Shown piece by piece: positions 36,383 through 47,715 of a stretch of 64,000 nucleotides of DNA. The translations under genes and the position numbers were made by a program. The stretch comes from Porodaedalea pini. Its lineage: Eukaryota; Basidiomycota; Agaricomycetes; Hymenochaetales; Hymenochaetaceae. The notes beneath the pieces were generated by a model. It was not told the origin of the DNA. It worked only from the letters and a program-made list of their open reading frames with translations, and ran no database searches. Every line of letters begins with the position of its first letter. Position 1 is the first letter of the stretch. Where the stretch lies: positions 806,001-870,000 of the forward strand of contig NBAY01000004.1 of the NCBI GenBank assembly GCA_002794775.1. The letters run 5' to 3'.

Positions 36383-38466
36383 TCACTTCTTCTTTTTCTT
36401 CTTTCCTCCTGTTACAGTCCGATTTGGCGGGGGTTGGGGCAACTCAATTGAGCCGCCTACAGCTTCGGACACAGCGCCGCCGCCCTGCTCGATCTTCTCT
36501 CTAGCCTCGAGGAAGAACATCAAATCCCGCATCTGTTCCTCTAAGTCTGATACCTTTGAAGCGAGCTCAGTCTTTTCCCTCTCCATCACCTCGACCTTTC
36601 CTTCAGAGTAGAGATGTTGCTCAGTAAGCCCTCGCTGACTGTCCGCTCCTCTTTCAGTTCCTTTTCAAACCTTCGAGCCAACTCAGTCATCTTCTCCGCT
36701 TTCTTCTCCGCTTTCACCATCTCCCTCTCCAAATGCGCTTTCCGCTCCTTGTCTTCTAGCCATCTCCTTTCCTGCTCTTCATGGGCCTCGCGAACCTTTC
36801 GTTCTGAGTCCTCAGCCATGATCTCTACCTTGCGCTGTGCATCCTCAAGCCGTCGGCGCAGCTCTCCAGTCTGTTCATCATAGGCCGCGCGTTGATCTTC
36901 CATGGCACGTTGTAGAATCTGCGAATATTGCATCGCAAGAATCTCCATCTTTTCCGCCTTGAGATTATCGTCATCCCCAGGCCCCTGACCCGGACGTCCC
37001 CTTCCCTGTGCTTCGTCCACTCCAGCAGCGGACGGTAATTCGACGAGCTTCCCATCCGCCTTGTTCTGAATTAATCGATGCACGTAATTGTCACCGGCAT
37101 AATCCCACACACGCTGAGTCGATAATTCCATGGCATAGCGATGTGATGCAAAGTCATAGTGGCCCTTCGCGTGTGCGCGACCTTGCCTTCCGCAGCCGAC
37201 ATTCCCACATATCAGGCAGATCCAAAGGTTGAGACGCGAATCACACTCCGTACATGACACGAGGCGTGTCCCTGCTGGAGGCAGAGCATAAGAGAATCCA
37301 GAGGTAGACGACTGCGAGGCCGATGAGAGTGCGGTCTGCGAATATCGACAGACCGGACAGCTTCAATCCTATCAGAAGGAAGGAAACATTGATATGCTTC
37401 GATACACTTACCGGCTGTCCCCCCACTTACTCAAGCACATGCAGTGGAATGTATGCGAGCAAGGTACTGTTATTAGACCAGTTACTGATGTGTCCATCCT
37501 GTCGAGACAAACCGGACAAGTAGGCAATTCATAAAGTGAGGATGAATTAGCAGGCGCTCTGTTGATAGTGAGAGAGACTGGATCATCCGTATCAACTTCA
37601 ACAGATTTCACGCGGACAATACTGCACGTCTCTGGCTATAAGAAGTTCAGCGAGATCAAGCCTTTTATATATACCAGGAGAGAGTGAAGGTACCTCGACG
37701 GAATTGAACTGCTTTCCATTGAATTCTTCGATGAACTCAGAAGCGTCTGCGGCTTCTCTAAACTGGATGACGACCATTGTTCGGTTTGGAGAGACGTCAC
37801 GAATAAGCCTAAGATGCTTCATTCCCTCTGCAGCAGGAGCGACGAACGCCAGGAAGTCTGCTGGAGTCATCCATGGCGGTACAGCTAGGACTGCGACAGT
37901 CGTAGCACCTTGCTCGAAGGTACCTCCTGAGCGAGGTTCAGATGGAGACGTAGCTTTCGCATTCGAAGTTGAGGCCTCCGTAGCTGCAGTTGATGACGAA
38001 GTGGACGCAACGGGATGTGAATCATGTGCGACTCTTTCTCGGAAGATATGCACAACGCCGTCCGGCAAGTTTGTCGTTCCACTAGTCGACGAAGATCCTG
38101 GAACGAATAGAGCTACGGGAGTCTCTATAGGAGATCAGTCGTGGATAAGCATGAGGAATATGAAAGACAACGAGAGGACGTACGCCATTCTTCCGACTGT
38201 CCCTTCCTAGCTGTTTGACTTCCACTGCTACCATCCGTACCATTCATTGCTTCGAAGTCTATCCAATCAACCCTGATGGGTCCAAATCTGTAGTCTTTCC
38301 TGCTTGTGTTACGAAGAGTGTCTCGGCGTTTGCTAATCGGTGCTGCTGAGTGCGACGGTAGTGTGTCGAATAACGATCTCGGGAAGTTAAGCGTTGTGCT
38401 TGATGCTTTGCTTGAATAGTCGGACTTTCTGCTGATCTGAAGACGAATGTGATAGTAGCTAGACAT
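36383..38466 (-). CDS. BRCA1-associated protein 2 (BRAP2/Etp1)-type RING ubiquitin ligase
   Basis: This is a cytoplasmic RING E3 with a ubiquitin-binding zinc finger. In animals BRAP2 tunes Ras-MAPK signalling; yeast Etp1 acts in ethanol tolerance and transporter turnover. Domains in order: a variable N-terminus ([14 protein letters not shown]), the BRAP2 RRM-like domain ([46 protein letters not shown]), a C3H2C3 RING ([27 protein letters not shown]), the UBP zinc finger ([39 protein letters not shown]), and a ~170-residue coiled coil. It ends in a lysine run. Several short GT..AG introns were followed by eye, one of them after FNSVE. The start MSSYY at 38466 is the first plausible ATG. Confidence 0.87.
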
Positions 38467-38729
38467 TGTATGCCTTCATTCCGTTATGTAGAGCAGAGAC
38501 CTAAATGCTCATGGCAGGAAGCAAGAGCGCGGCGTGCCATACGCGTCTGACCAATGACGAAGCGTTGTGCTCAACGCGAGCTATTATTATATGCATGTAT
38601 TGTACTGAGATTCACAAATAAAATTAAAAAAAGCACTAAATTCCCATTGCTCCATGATAGCCATATACAATTGCATGTAAAGAAAATATAATGAGTATCC
38701 TCCAAAACATCCGTCTATTTCACCGCAAA

Positions 38730-41700
38730 CTATGCAGCCACGCTGACTTCACGATGCGGATCGAGTCCACCCACTCCCTCATACCACTCCCTTCCGGAAG
38801 TCGTAGCTGAAATGTAACCTGTCCGAATCACGAAGTCCCCGAAGTGCTCTCCATCATGTCGCTCGAGAGCATAGTGCTTGATCATAGGCTTGAGGATAGC
38901 GAGGATTTCAGGTTCCGCGACCGTCTCTGAAAGCGTGTTAAGCGTCAATAAAGAAGAGAAAGGTGAGAGAACAGCATACCGCGGTATATTTTGTTCAGTC
39001 GCTGTCCATGGTAACCGCCGCCAAGCAGCATGAGATAGGTACCAGGGGCCTTGCCGACGAACGCGACTTCAGCAACATAGGGCCGTGCGCAACCATTTGG
39101 ACAGCCAGTCATCCGCATGACAATCGAGTCATTGCGGAGACCATTCTCTTCACAGATGGCTTCGACCTTGTCGATGAGCAAAGGAAGATACTATTAAATT
39201 ACAGTGTCAGTCAGGTGTTTGGAATGAACAGCGAGCTTCTCTCACCCTCTCCGATTCTGCCATCGCGAGCCCACAAGTCGGGAACGCAACGCACGCAGAG
39301 GAAGATAATCTCAGCCCAGAGTGGTTGAGGTTATCCAACTTGTACTCCGCGAGCATCGCCTTTATCCGTGAAAGCTCCTCGCTCGGTATGTCTGCGAGCA
39401 TCAGATGTTGGTTGGCAGTCATCCGGAACGTGCCCTTGTGTACCTTGGCGATCTCGCGCAGCCCTTTCTTGAACTCGCGAGCGGGCTCGTTTTGCACGCG
39501 CCCATTTTCAATGAACATCATGTAATTGTGCTTTCCGTTTTGACCTGTCGACCACCCGAAGTCGTCGATATTGCGGTCGAAGGTGTACGGCCGGGCGGGC
39601 CCGAGAGACCAGCCAAGAAGTTTCTCTACCTCGCCCTTGAAGATACCCAGACCCATACGATCGATGGTATATTTTAGTCGAGCGTTCTTGCGACTGGAGA
39701 CACAAGACTTGAGTCAACGCTTCTCTGAAGTAATCAAACTCGCTTACTCTGCACGATTTCCGTTGTCCCTCTGAACAAGCATAATTTTCTCCGCGACATC
39801 AAGACCTTGCTTTGGCGTACAGAAACCAAGGATACTGCCCAATCGTGGATATGTCTTTTTGTTTCCGTGAGTGACACCCATGCCTCCTCCAGCGGTAACA
39901 TTGAAACCCTCAAGTCGCCCGTCCTTTCCGACGATAGCAATGAATCCAACGTCATTAGCAAACACATCGACATCGTTCGTAGGAGGTACAGCCACGGCGA
40001 CTTTGAACTGAGGAAAGGTCAACAACACGCCAGGAGGAAGAGAACTCGTCATACCTTTCGCGGAAGATAGAACTCGCCATAGAGGGGCTCGAAGTCACGC
40101 ACAGCATCGCCAGCAACGAGCTTCTTGTCTAACCAGATCTCATGATAGGCTGTTGTGCGAGGAAGTAGTCTCTCGCTCACTTGCTTTGCGAAATCATAGA
40201 CGTCGGCGTGCAGCTGCGACTTGGTAGGAATCGCAGAGGTAATGACGTTTCTGTATAACACTTGGCAAAAACGACACTAATAAGTTTAACGTGGACTCAC
40301 CTGTTGACATCGCCGCACGCAGCGAGAGTGTCCAGAAGCGCCCGGTTAATGTCGCGGATAGTCTGCTTAAGATGCCTCTTAATCACGCCGTGAAACTGAT
40401 ACGTCTGCCTCGTCGTGATCTTGAACGTCCCATTTCCATGTTCGTCCGCAATCTGGTCCATGCTAAGCCACTGCTCAGGCGAGCACACCCCGCCAGGCAT
40501 GCGCACACGGATCATGAAGCTGTACGCTGGTTCAGCGCCCTGTGCTTGACGCTCGTCACGGATGTCGCGATCATCTTGCTGGTAGATGCCATGGAATTTC
40601 GTCAACTGCGTGTCGCTCGGCGCAAGCGAATCCGTCGTCACGTCCTCCAGGCCTTCTACAATTGTACCACGCAGATAGTTTGACGCGATCTTCATATGCT
40701 CATTTGTGATTGGGTCTGGCTCTGCCTCCGTCACTTCGATGTTGTCGACGCTGAGTGCCTTCCAGACGAGCGGCTCCCATATCTTGTACCCGGTTTCAGG
40801 CCCGTCAGCATCCTGGTCATCGCCGAGGCCCAGTTCTGCGAACTGCGACGCACCCAGGGAAGCGAGACGTCCATCGAGATCTTTGCCAGGTTTGTTATAG
40901 TAGTGGGCGTCTTCTGGACGCGGCCAGTAGCGCGAGTCGCCCATACCGAAGACCGAGTATTTGACAGACGAGAGAGGTGTCTCGCCGCGCGCGACAGCCG
41001 CATTGAGCGCCTTGAAGAACGTGCGCCCATTCTGCGGAGGTTCTCCCTGACCAGCAACAGACGTGACAAACGCGACAAACTCCTCTTTTGCGAGCTCTTC
41101 AAGAGATATAGAGTCCATCGTCGCTACAGTCGTTGCAAGCCCACGTGCCTTCCCACGGTTCGCAAGCCGCTTCGCCTTTTTCTCCGCAGTGCCGCCGTCG
41201 GACGCATACAGCACAAGTAGAGGTGCACCAGTAATATTGCTCAGGAGATCCGCGTACGCCTGCTGCGCACGCTTCTGGCGCGCCGCCTTCACGCTCTCGC
41301 CGAGGCTTCCCACGAGCTCCTCCGCGAGCTCTGGCTTCGTGCGCGTGAGCTGGCTGAGATGGTTCTGGCGGTCGAGGAACTCGCGTAGCTCCGTTTTGAT
41401 CGCGTCCGAGTCGAGTACGAAGGGCTCCTTGCCTGCGCGCTCCTTTTCGGGATCCCAGCGGTACAATGGCCAATACCCAGTGTCGACAGCAAGCTTCGTC
41501 TCCTTCAGCACCTCAAGCGCAGGCGCATCTTCGCTTTGGTATGGCAAATACGCTAATACGACGGAAGGGCCAGGAAAGCGATCTGCTTCTGCGAGTGCTT
41601 GCAATACCTGCGTGTATGATGAGTACACCGCAACGCTCGCGACGTAGATATCGGAGTGGTGCATTGCATACAGACCCACATCGCGCTTGCGCCGCAGAGG

Positions 41701-43479
41701 GTCGCTGGAGTTGCGGTAGGAGTAAGGCACGGTATCGAGGATCAGTGTGTTCACATTCAAGCCAGATGCGATGAGATGGTGCAAGCCGGACGCGCCAAGG
41801 TCGTACGACCATGCGTCGGAGCCGATGATCCAACGCGAGACAGAGGGGAAGCAGGAACGGAGAGCAAGAATATTTAGGACGGAGTCGTGAAGCGTTGGGT
41901 TTGCTTCGAGGTGGACGGTGATCTGCTCGCCAAGTGTGCAGCTTTTCATTGGGTCGTCCCTTGCAAGGAGCCACTTGCTGAGAAGCGCATGGAGGTCGGA
42001 AGGAATCGTTGGTGAAGCGAGAAGCGTCTGGACAGCCTGCACCAGCTTTTCACGTTCTTCGAGCTGCTTTTGAACGCGACCGAGCGCGAATTCGGGGGTC
42101 GTGGCAAGGGCGCCATGAGTTGCGACGTAATCAGGTGCATTCACTACCTCGAGCCTCTTAGCAAACAAGTGTTTGAGAATCTTCATGTATGAAGTCTCGT
42201 GCCTGGGAACCTGAGGCACGGTAGCTACTGACCTTGCAGAAGCCTTTGACTGCACTACTGGCTTTCCGAGTCGTACGCGCTCCGAAGAGCCGTGTTGCAG
42301 GAGCTTGAGCCCGTCCGAATGCGAGATCGTCGAAGCATCGCCGAGGAAGCCAGATTGTACATCCGGACGAGATGACTCGTCAGAGTGCTGGATCGCTGCC
42401 ATCACCTCCAGGTAAAGCGGCGTCCATTTGACATTCCAGTTGTATAGCTGCTCGAGTACGATGACTCGTTTTGCAGAAGGAGGAATGGAGCGCAGGATCT
42501 TTGAGGGAAGTAGCGGGCTGAGGAGTGATATATCCACCCATGATACGCCGTCTAACTCGAGAGAAGGTACCTTTCCCAGAACGAAGATCACGGTGTGAGC
42601 ATCGGGCGGACCGCGTCTTATCAAGGGGCGGACTGCGCGTCGGATTAAAGCGACTGCAGAGATAGAAGCACTTTCGTAGGCCTGGTATAGTGATACGAGA
42701 ACTCCGTCGTCTATAATCTGAGTTGATACAGTTAGAGAATCGGGCGTGTTGTATCCGCTAGAAGATCTGTCCGATCCATTGGTGCCATTGGTGCCATTGG
42801 CATATTTGTTCGCGTGCCCATTCGACTCTCCATTCGCATGACCATTCGAAAAACCGTTAGAGTAGCCATTTGCATGACCACTCGCATGTCCATTCCCGTA
42901 TCTAATCCCGGGTGCGGGTTTCCCGTCGCCGTTAGAAGCTGAGAAACGTCGATTGTCGGCCAGGTATGAACGTATCTGTTCCTCTGTCAATTGCGGCAGC
43001 TCTGCCTCCTCTACGTCCACCTGAAACGCATGCACGACAACTTTGCTCTCTGATTGTGCGACCTTGGATGCTACCAGCGCGTTATCGTGCGCCTGGAGTA
43101 AGGTGGAGGAATGAATGAAGTAAGGCACTGCCGACCGGAGCAGAAGCACATCGGAGAGGTCATCGCTAACTGCGATGTGTAGCACAACAGGCGACGACGC
43201 AAGTTCAGAGAGATGAGGAAGAAACTGCGAAAGCACGCGCGAGCTTGAAGCGGCGGTAAATGCGAGCAATCCAGTGGACTTGTGATGTTGAATGTAAGAT
43301 CCCGAGTCAGCCGCGTGCGGTACAGAGATAAGTTGAGGTCGGCGTAGGGTCTTTCTAGAGAGTTTCTTATACTCGTCGGAAAAGGGTGATGAAGTGCTGG
43401 CCCTTGACTCGGAGTCGACCACGACATCCGAGCATATGTATGCAATTCTGGCAACCGCCGCCGCCGACGTCGAAGCCAT
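38730..43479 (-). CDS. MET5: Sulfite reductase [NADPH] hemoprotein beta subunit
   Basis: It reduces sulfite to sulfide in sulfur assimilation, with a flavoprotein alpha partner. The first exon (43479-40297) is over 1000 codons; shorter exons follow to the stop at 38730. The fungal layout is seen in order: a pyruvate-ferredoxin-oxidoreductase-like N-terminal half, a flavodoxin-like domain ([38 protein letters not shown]), then the siroheme domains with [39 protein letters not shown] and [20 protein letters not shown]. The 4Fe-4S/siroheme cysteines are present in [13 protein letters not shown] and [13 protein letters not shown]. The C-terminus is [11 protein letters not shown] low-complexity Asn-Gly-rich repeat (about 42780-42905) lies in the N-terminal region. 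The frame is intact. Confidence 0.95.
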
Positions 43480-44264
43480 CTAAAGATTGTCTGAGTCAGC
43501 GAGTTCGAGTAATTAACGGGGATAAAGCAAATGAAAGCTACCTGCGGAGGTTGCGAAGGTGAAGGATACGCTGCACGTCGAGCTGCTCACGCGCATTATA
43601 AATTGGACAGAAATTTTGAGGAAATAATTCGCAAGCACGCCATTCACAAGTCATCCGCTCGTGAATGCCAACGATTCGCTGCTTCTCGGCGAACCCCGAC
43701 CCTCCTTTTACTCACCTCAAATTCAGGGTAAGCTCAGGATACTGCTCTCACAACGGAAATGTCAACAGGAAATGAACAAAAATTACTAGTGCTGAAGTTA
43801 TATTTCAAGTTTGACTCTACAGGTACAATGTTTTCATTAGTGTCCATGCTTTTGGGTACTGTCCGGCCCGGGTTTACTGTGGCAGGTGTGTATAACAAGG
43901 TCACAACAGCTTTACACCTTTATGGTGTACTGGTACTCAGCGTAATTTCAAAAGGACAACCAAAGAATATGGTTGCCTTCTGGAGTTTGTGCATCTCAGA
44001 ATATAAGCAGCTTGGTACTTTGGAGTCATGTCATGATGTCCAGATGGTCAACACCCTGTCAGAAGTGGTAAGAATGCTCCAGTGGGCTTTACATATGGTG
44101 CACACAGTAATCACAACATTTCAACATATCAGCACCTCAAACTTGTATAATATACAGTATTTCACATTCAGTTCTTTACAGAATCTCTTCAAAGAAAAGT
44201 GCTAAATTTGTCATCTGAGCTTGATGTGTGAAGTGAATCTGTGTAGTATCCACATTGAAAATTA
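43480..44264. other. AT-rich stretch between MET5 and the pogo element
   Basis: It holds the MET5 promoter side and an open frame at 43759-44205 (148 codons, MSTGNEQKLLVLK...), which I cannot assign. The stretch is more AT-rich than the host genes, so it may be old transposon sequence. The last two bases before 44265 are TA, the expected target of the adjoining pogo-type element. Confidence 0.4.
43759..44205 (+). CDS. Open frame of 148 codons, unknown
   Basis: The frame is uninterrupted from ATG to TAG-type stop and contains hydrophobic text (MFSLVSMLLGTVRPGFTVAGVY, LYGVLVLSVISK), which could form one or two membrane segments. I recognise no family. No intron signals or conserved motifs are evident, and it lies directly beside a transposon. 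It may be chance or a fragment of a mobile element. Confidence 0.2.
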   Translation: MSTGNEQKLLVLKLYFKFDSTGTMFSLVSMLLGTVRPGFTVAGVYNKVTTALHLYGVLVLSVISKGQPKNMVAFWSLCISEYKQLGTLESCHDVQMVNTLSEVVRMLQWALHMVHTVITTFQHISTSNLYNIQYFTFSSLQNLFKEKC

Positions 44265-44294
44265 CAGTCGAACCTGTGTATAAGAATATAGTTC
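44265..44294 (-). repeat. Terminal inverted repeat of the pogo-like element
   Basis: The plus strand starts CAGTCGAACCTGTGTATAAG, preceded by TA at 44263-44264. This is typical of pogo-type ends, which insert at TA. Its partner is outside the window, so the exact length is not known. Confidence 0.6.
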
Positions 44295-44407
44295 AGTGTA
44301 CGCACCAGCTTATGCTTAACCACAGGTAATTCTTGTGTATGTTATTGTGTAATAGATAAATAAAGTTATTACTATATATGGCTAGATGAATCATACACAC
44401 CTAGCCA

Positions 44408-44412
44408 CTTTG
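44408..44412. repeat. Target site duplication of gypsy A (left); right partner 63207-63211
   Basis: The left side reads CTTTG and the right side CTTCG. The single mismatch is a CG-to-TG change, in line with the CpG decay seen across the nest. Confidence 0.6.
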
Positions 44413-44850
44413 TGTTAGGCGGGAGTCCAGGAGATGACTCGGACTGGGCAGGCCTTGGCTGACTGTCATCTGGGACATGCTATACTCGAGCGGGGACTCA
44501 GGACACGCTATACTCAGGCTAGGTTGTCACGGAGGTAAGAGGATTAATACAATATACTCTACTACAGGAGGGGGATGCGGTCTCACCTAGGTCGTCATGG
44601 AGGTAAGAGGAAAAGCAGAACAGGTGTTCAGATGCGATTCCTCTTCCTTATATACAGTGATCACCTTGTGAGAACCGGTTGCCCCATTGTCTAGGATTAT
44701 ATAATGGGAGCGGAATGGAACGAATGAAGGTCATGTGAAGGGAGTGTGGGAAATGATTGAAAAGATGATTAATTATAATGGAAAGGAGTGATTAAAAGAA
44801 AAGAAATGATAAAAGGCAATTAAAAGAAGGGAAAAGTTCGAGTCCTGACA
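44413..44850 (-). repeat. Gypsy A 3' LTR
   Basis: It begins TGTTAGGCGG and ends TCCTGACA on the plus strand (TGTCAGG..CCTAACA in element orientation). It matches 62769-63206 along its full length. Confidence 0.92.
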
Positions 44851-45162
44851 TTACCCCCCCCTCAAGGTTGGGCGTCCCGACCAACCAAGGTCGCAGTCGT
44901 CTGGCTCGGTGTCGACGAAGAGTGGACGGAGTTGTTGGTGAGGAATGTCGAGTTTTCAAGGAGTGCCAGGGTGTTTCTGATAGAACTCAGCGATCGCCTC
45001 CTTTGCGTTCTCACCGAAGTCCGTCTCAGGTTGCCAAGTTGGTTCGTTGTATCCAACCCACTTGACGAGGTACTGCAGTTTTCCTCGATGCAGACGTGAG
45101 TCGATGACCTCCTCGACCTCGTATTCTTCCTCATTTTCAACAATCTCCGGTGGTGGCGGTGG
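44851..45162 (-). pseudogene. Gypsy A pol, 3' end with chromodomain
   Basis: On the minus strand this gives EEYEVEEVIDSRLHRGKLQYLVKWVGYNEPTWQPETDF, a chromodomain, then FYQKHPGTPRKLD and GWSGRPTLRGG with the stop TAA at 44853-44851 directly abutting the LTR. It continues the pol frame that breaks off at 57689. Insertion of B split the gene in the proline-rich segment between integrase and chromodomain. Confidence 0.85.
45158..45162. repeat. Target site duplication of gypsy B (left); right partner 57684-57688
   Basis: GGTGG on both sides, exactly flanking TGTCAGG and CCTAACA. Confidence 0.9.
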
Positions 45163-45577
45163 TGTCAGGACTCGAACTTTTACCTTTTCTTTTATTTTCC
45201 CTTTTACCATTTCCTTTCTTTTAACTGCTCCTTTCCATTATATTTAACCTTCATTCGTTCCATTCCTAGTTGTGTAAACTATACAGCACTTAGATAATAC
45301 AATCCCGTGGACGACGCTATATAGAGGAAGGTGGAATTGCAGAAGCCCCCTGTTCTGCTTTTCCTCTTACCTCCACGTCATCCAGGTGAGACCCGTCCCC
45401 CCTGTATTAGTTAGACTTGTATTAATCCTCTTACCTCCACGTCATCCAGTCTGAGAAAGCCTGCTGCCCGAACTTTGCGTTTGAGATACAGCCCGTCCCA
45501 GACAATGTTTGTGTCACCGTCAGGTGCCGCGCGTTGAGGTTGCCTAGTCTGAGTTCCACCCAGACTTCCGCCTAACA
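45163..45577 (+). repeat. Gypsy B 5' LTR
   Basis: It begins TGTCAGGACTCG and ends CGCCTAACA. It contains a TATATAG box near 45320 and the self-priming stretch GTTCTGCTTTT at 45353-45363. The PBS TAAAAGCAGAACC follows at 45578. Confidence 0.93.
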
Positions 45578-46288
45578 TAAAAGCAGAACCTCCCCCAGGC
45601 TCATCTCCAGCATACATCGTTGCTGTTGACTCGCCTTCACTCGGTCTAGAGGAGCACTCCCCTCGAAGGACTTGACGTGTAAACCCCCTGAACGACAAAC
45701 CCTCAACCCTGCCCAGACGTTTCCAGATGTTTGTGTATTACATAAACTTCACAACCGACTTCTCCCAACCCTGGCTCTCCGCATCTCCCTTTGGTGGAGG
45801 AGCCACTTAACTTGGACGTGGGTGATGTTACGTGTACAGTCGTCAATGTCATTGTCAATTGTTATCACTGCCGCATCCTTCCGTCTCATTATCAACTTTG
45901 CTGACGAACCCGTTCAACGTTGGCGTAACCCCAGATCGAACACACAACCGATCCCTGTCCCTCCACCATCGTCAAGATAGATCTCACTGATGAACAGCAA
46001 CGGGCCCTCCCTGCATCAGCCTGTTAGGATCCAGACCGACCTAGTTACGTCGCAACCAACAACAGCGGCGTTACATATGACATCTGGTGAAGTGAGATCC
46101 GGCATAGCTGGTATTTGATGAACGAAGAAGGAAGGAGAGCTAGGTGGCCCCCAGCTGTCCCATCGTCACCTGCACCGTCAACATCTACCATCAACTTACC
46201 ACTGACTCCAGGACCCTACCGCGAGACTCGTAGAGATCTTTCACCGCCAACCCCTCCTGAACCTTTGACACCCACGCCCAAACCCACG

Positions 46289-46509
46289 ATGTCAGCAGGA
46301 GGTTTCAGCCAACAACAGATGGAGCAGATTGCGGCTATTGTCACAAATGCCTTTGCCCATCAGGCAAACAATGCCCCAACACCAGTCACAGCAGCTAAAC
46401 CCCCGACCCCCAGCATCGACATCACCCGGCCACAAGAATTCACTGGTGGTGATGACTACCTGGACTTCAAACGCGAGGTCCTCCTCTTTGTCTCGGCGAA
46501 CCCGAGCCG
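46289..46509 (+). pseudogene. Gypsy B gag, 5' part
   Basis: The ATG at 46289 gives MSAGGFSQQQMEQIAAIVTNAF, matching the gag starts of A and C. The frame runs to SANPSRY, where element C is inserted. The rest of gag resumes at 52829. Confidence 0.85.
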
Positions 46510-46514
46510 GTACC
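46510..46514. repeat. Target site duplication of gypsy C (left); right partner 52824-52828
   Basis: GTACC on both sides of C, within the B gag codons for RY. Confidence 0.92.
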
Positions 46515-46928
46515 TGTTAGAACCTGAACTTTCACCTTTTCCTTTATTTTCCCTTTTACCATTTCCTTTATTATATCCGTCCTTTTCATTATATTTACCC
46601 ATCTTACACAATCATTCCCACACTGCCTTCATTCGTTCCATTCCCACTCGTTATGTAATGTTAGGTAATATAGTCTCACAGTCGTCGCTATATAAGGTCT
46701 CAGGAATCGCATGAACTCCTTGTTCTGCTTTTCCTCTTACCTCCGCGATGACCTAGGTGAGACTCGTCCCCCTTGTATTAGTTTAGACTTGTATTAATCC
46801 TCTTACCTCCGCAACGACCTAGCCTGAGTACAGCGTGTCCCGAGTCTCCACTCGAGTATAGCACGTCCCAAGCGACAGTCAGCCGAGGCCTGCCCAGTCC
46901 GAGTCGTCTCCCGGACTCCCGCCTAACA
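46515..46928 (+). repeat. Gypsy C 5' LTR
   Basis: It starts TGTTAGAACCTG and ends CGCCTAACA. It contains a TATATAA box and the presumed transcription start. Confidence 0.95.
46689..46732 (+). promoter_or_regulatory. Gypsy C core promoter and self-priming segment
   Basis: TATATAA lies at 46689-46695. GTTCTGCTTTT at 46722-46732 begins 33 nt downstream, where a transcript would be expected to start. It is the exact complement of AAAAGCAGAAC in the primer binding site. The same pairing occurs in A and B. Confidence 0.65.
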
Positions 46929-46940
46929 TAAAAGCAGAAC
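46929..46940 (+). other. Primer binding site, gypsy C
   Basis: TAAAAGCAGAAC follows the 5' LTR directly. The same sequence adjoins the 5' LTRs of B (45578-45589) and A (62757-62768, minus strand). It pairs with the LTR segment at 46722-46732, so a tRNA primer need not be assumed. Confidence 0.65.
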
Positions 46941-47715
46941 CGCCACCCAGGCTCATCCCCAGCGTACGTCGTCGCTGCCGACTCGCCTTCACTCGGTCTA
47001 GAGGAGCGCTCCCCTCGACGGACTTGACATGTAAACCCCCTGAACGACAACCCTCAACCCTGCCCGGGCGTTTTCGAACGTTCGTGTATTAAGTAATCCG
47101 ACTTTCCCCGACTCTTACCGCATTCGGGCGCCTACTCGACCTTGAAGGACCTGACGTCCTAATCGGGAAACCCTCTCCCACCCTGGCCCTCCGTCTTTCT
47201 CTTTGGTGGAGGAATCATCTGACCTGGACGTGGGTAACACACCGTGTACAGTCGTCGACGTCGTTGTCGATTGTGATCTCGGCCGCCTCCTTCCGTTTGG
47301 TCATCAAACTCGCCGACGAACCTGTCCTTCGTCAGCGTAACATACATCCGGACAACCAGCCCCTACCTGTTCCCCCCCCGACGTAGTCAAGATAGATCTC
47401 ACCGAGGAACAACAGCGGGCTTTCCCCTCTTCTTCACGCTACGACGCGGAACACCAATCGTATGTAGCAGACGACAGAAACCACATCACTCATAATCTCT
47501 GGTGGAGCGACACTAGGCACGCCTGGTACTCGACTGACCCGTCTTCTGGCGAGCGAACTCGTTGGGCGCCTCGACCTCCCCGTGCACCATCATCACCGAC
47601 AGTCTCGACATCGTCGGTCGTCCTCCCAAGCGAACCAGGAGGCTATCGTACACCCCGTAGAGACTCGTCACCGCCGACACCCCCTGAGCGCCTGACACAT
47701 ACGCCCGTACCAGCG
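46941..47715 (+). other. Gypsy C leader region
   Basis: This is ~775 nt between the PBS and the gag ATG. The 3' 300 nt are open in the gag frame and resemble the equivalent part of A and B (WWSDTRHAWYS versus WWSEIRHSWYS) but lack a conserved ATG. So either a non-AUG or upstream start adds an N-terminal extension, or this is a coding relic. No other feature is seen. Confidence 0.4.

Noticed and set aside
46515..46928. Solo LTR inside gypsy B
   Set aside because: It pairs with 52410-52823 and both are flanked by the same GTACC duplication, so it is the 5' LTR of a full element.
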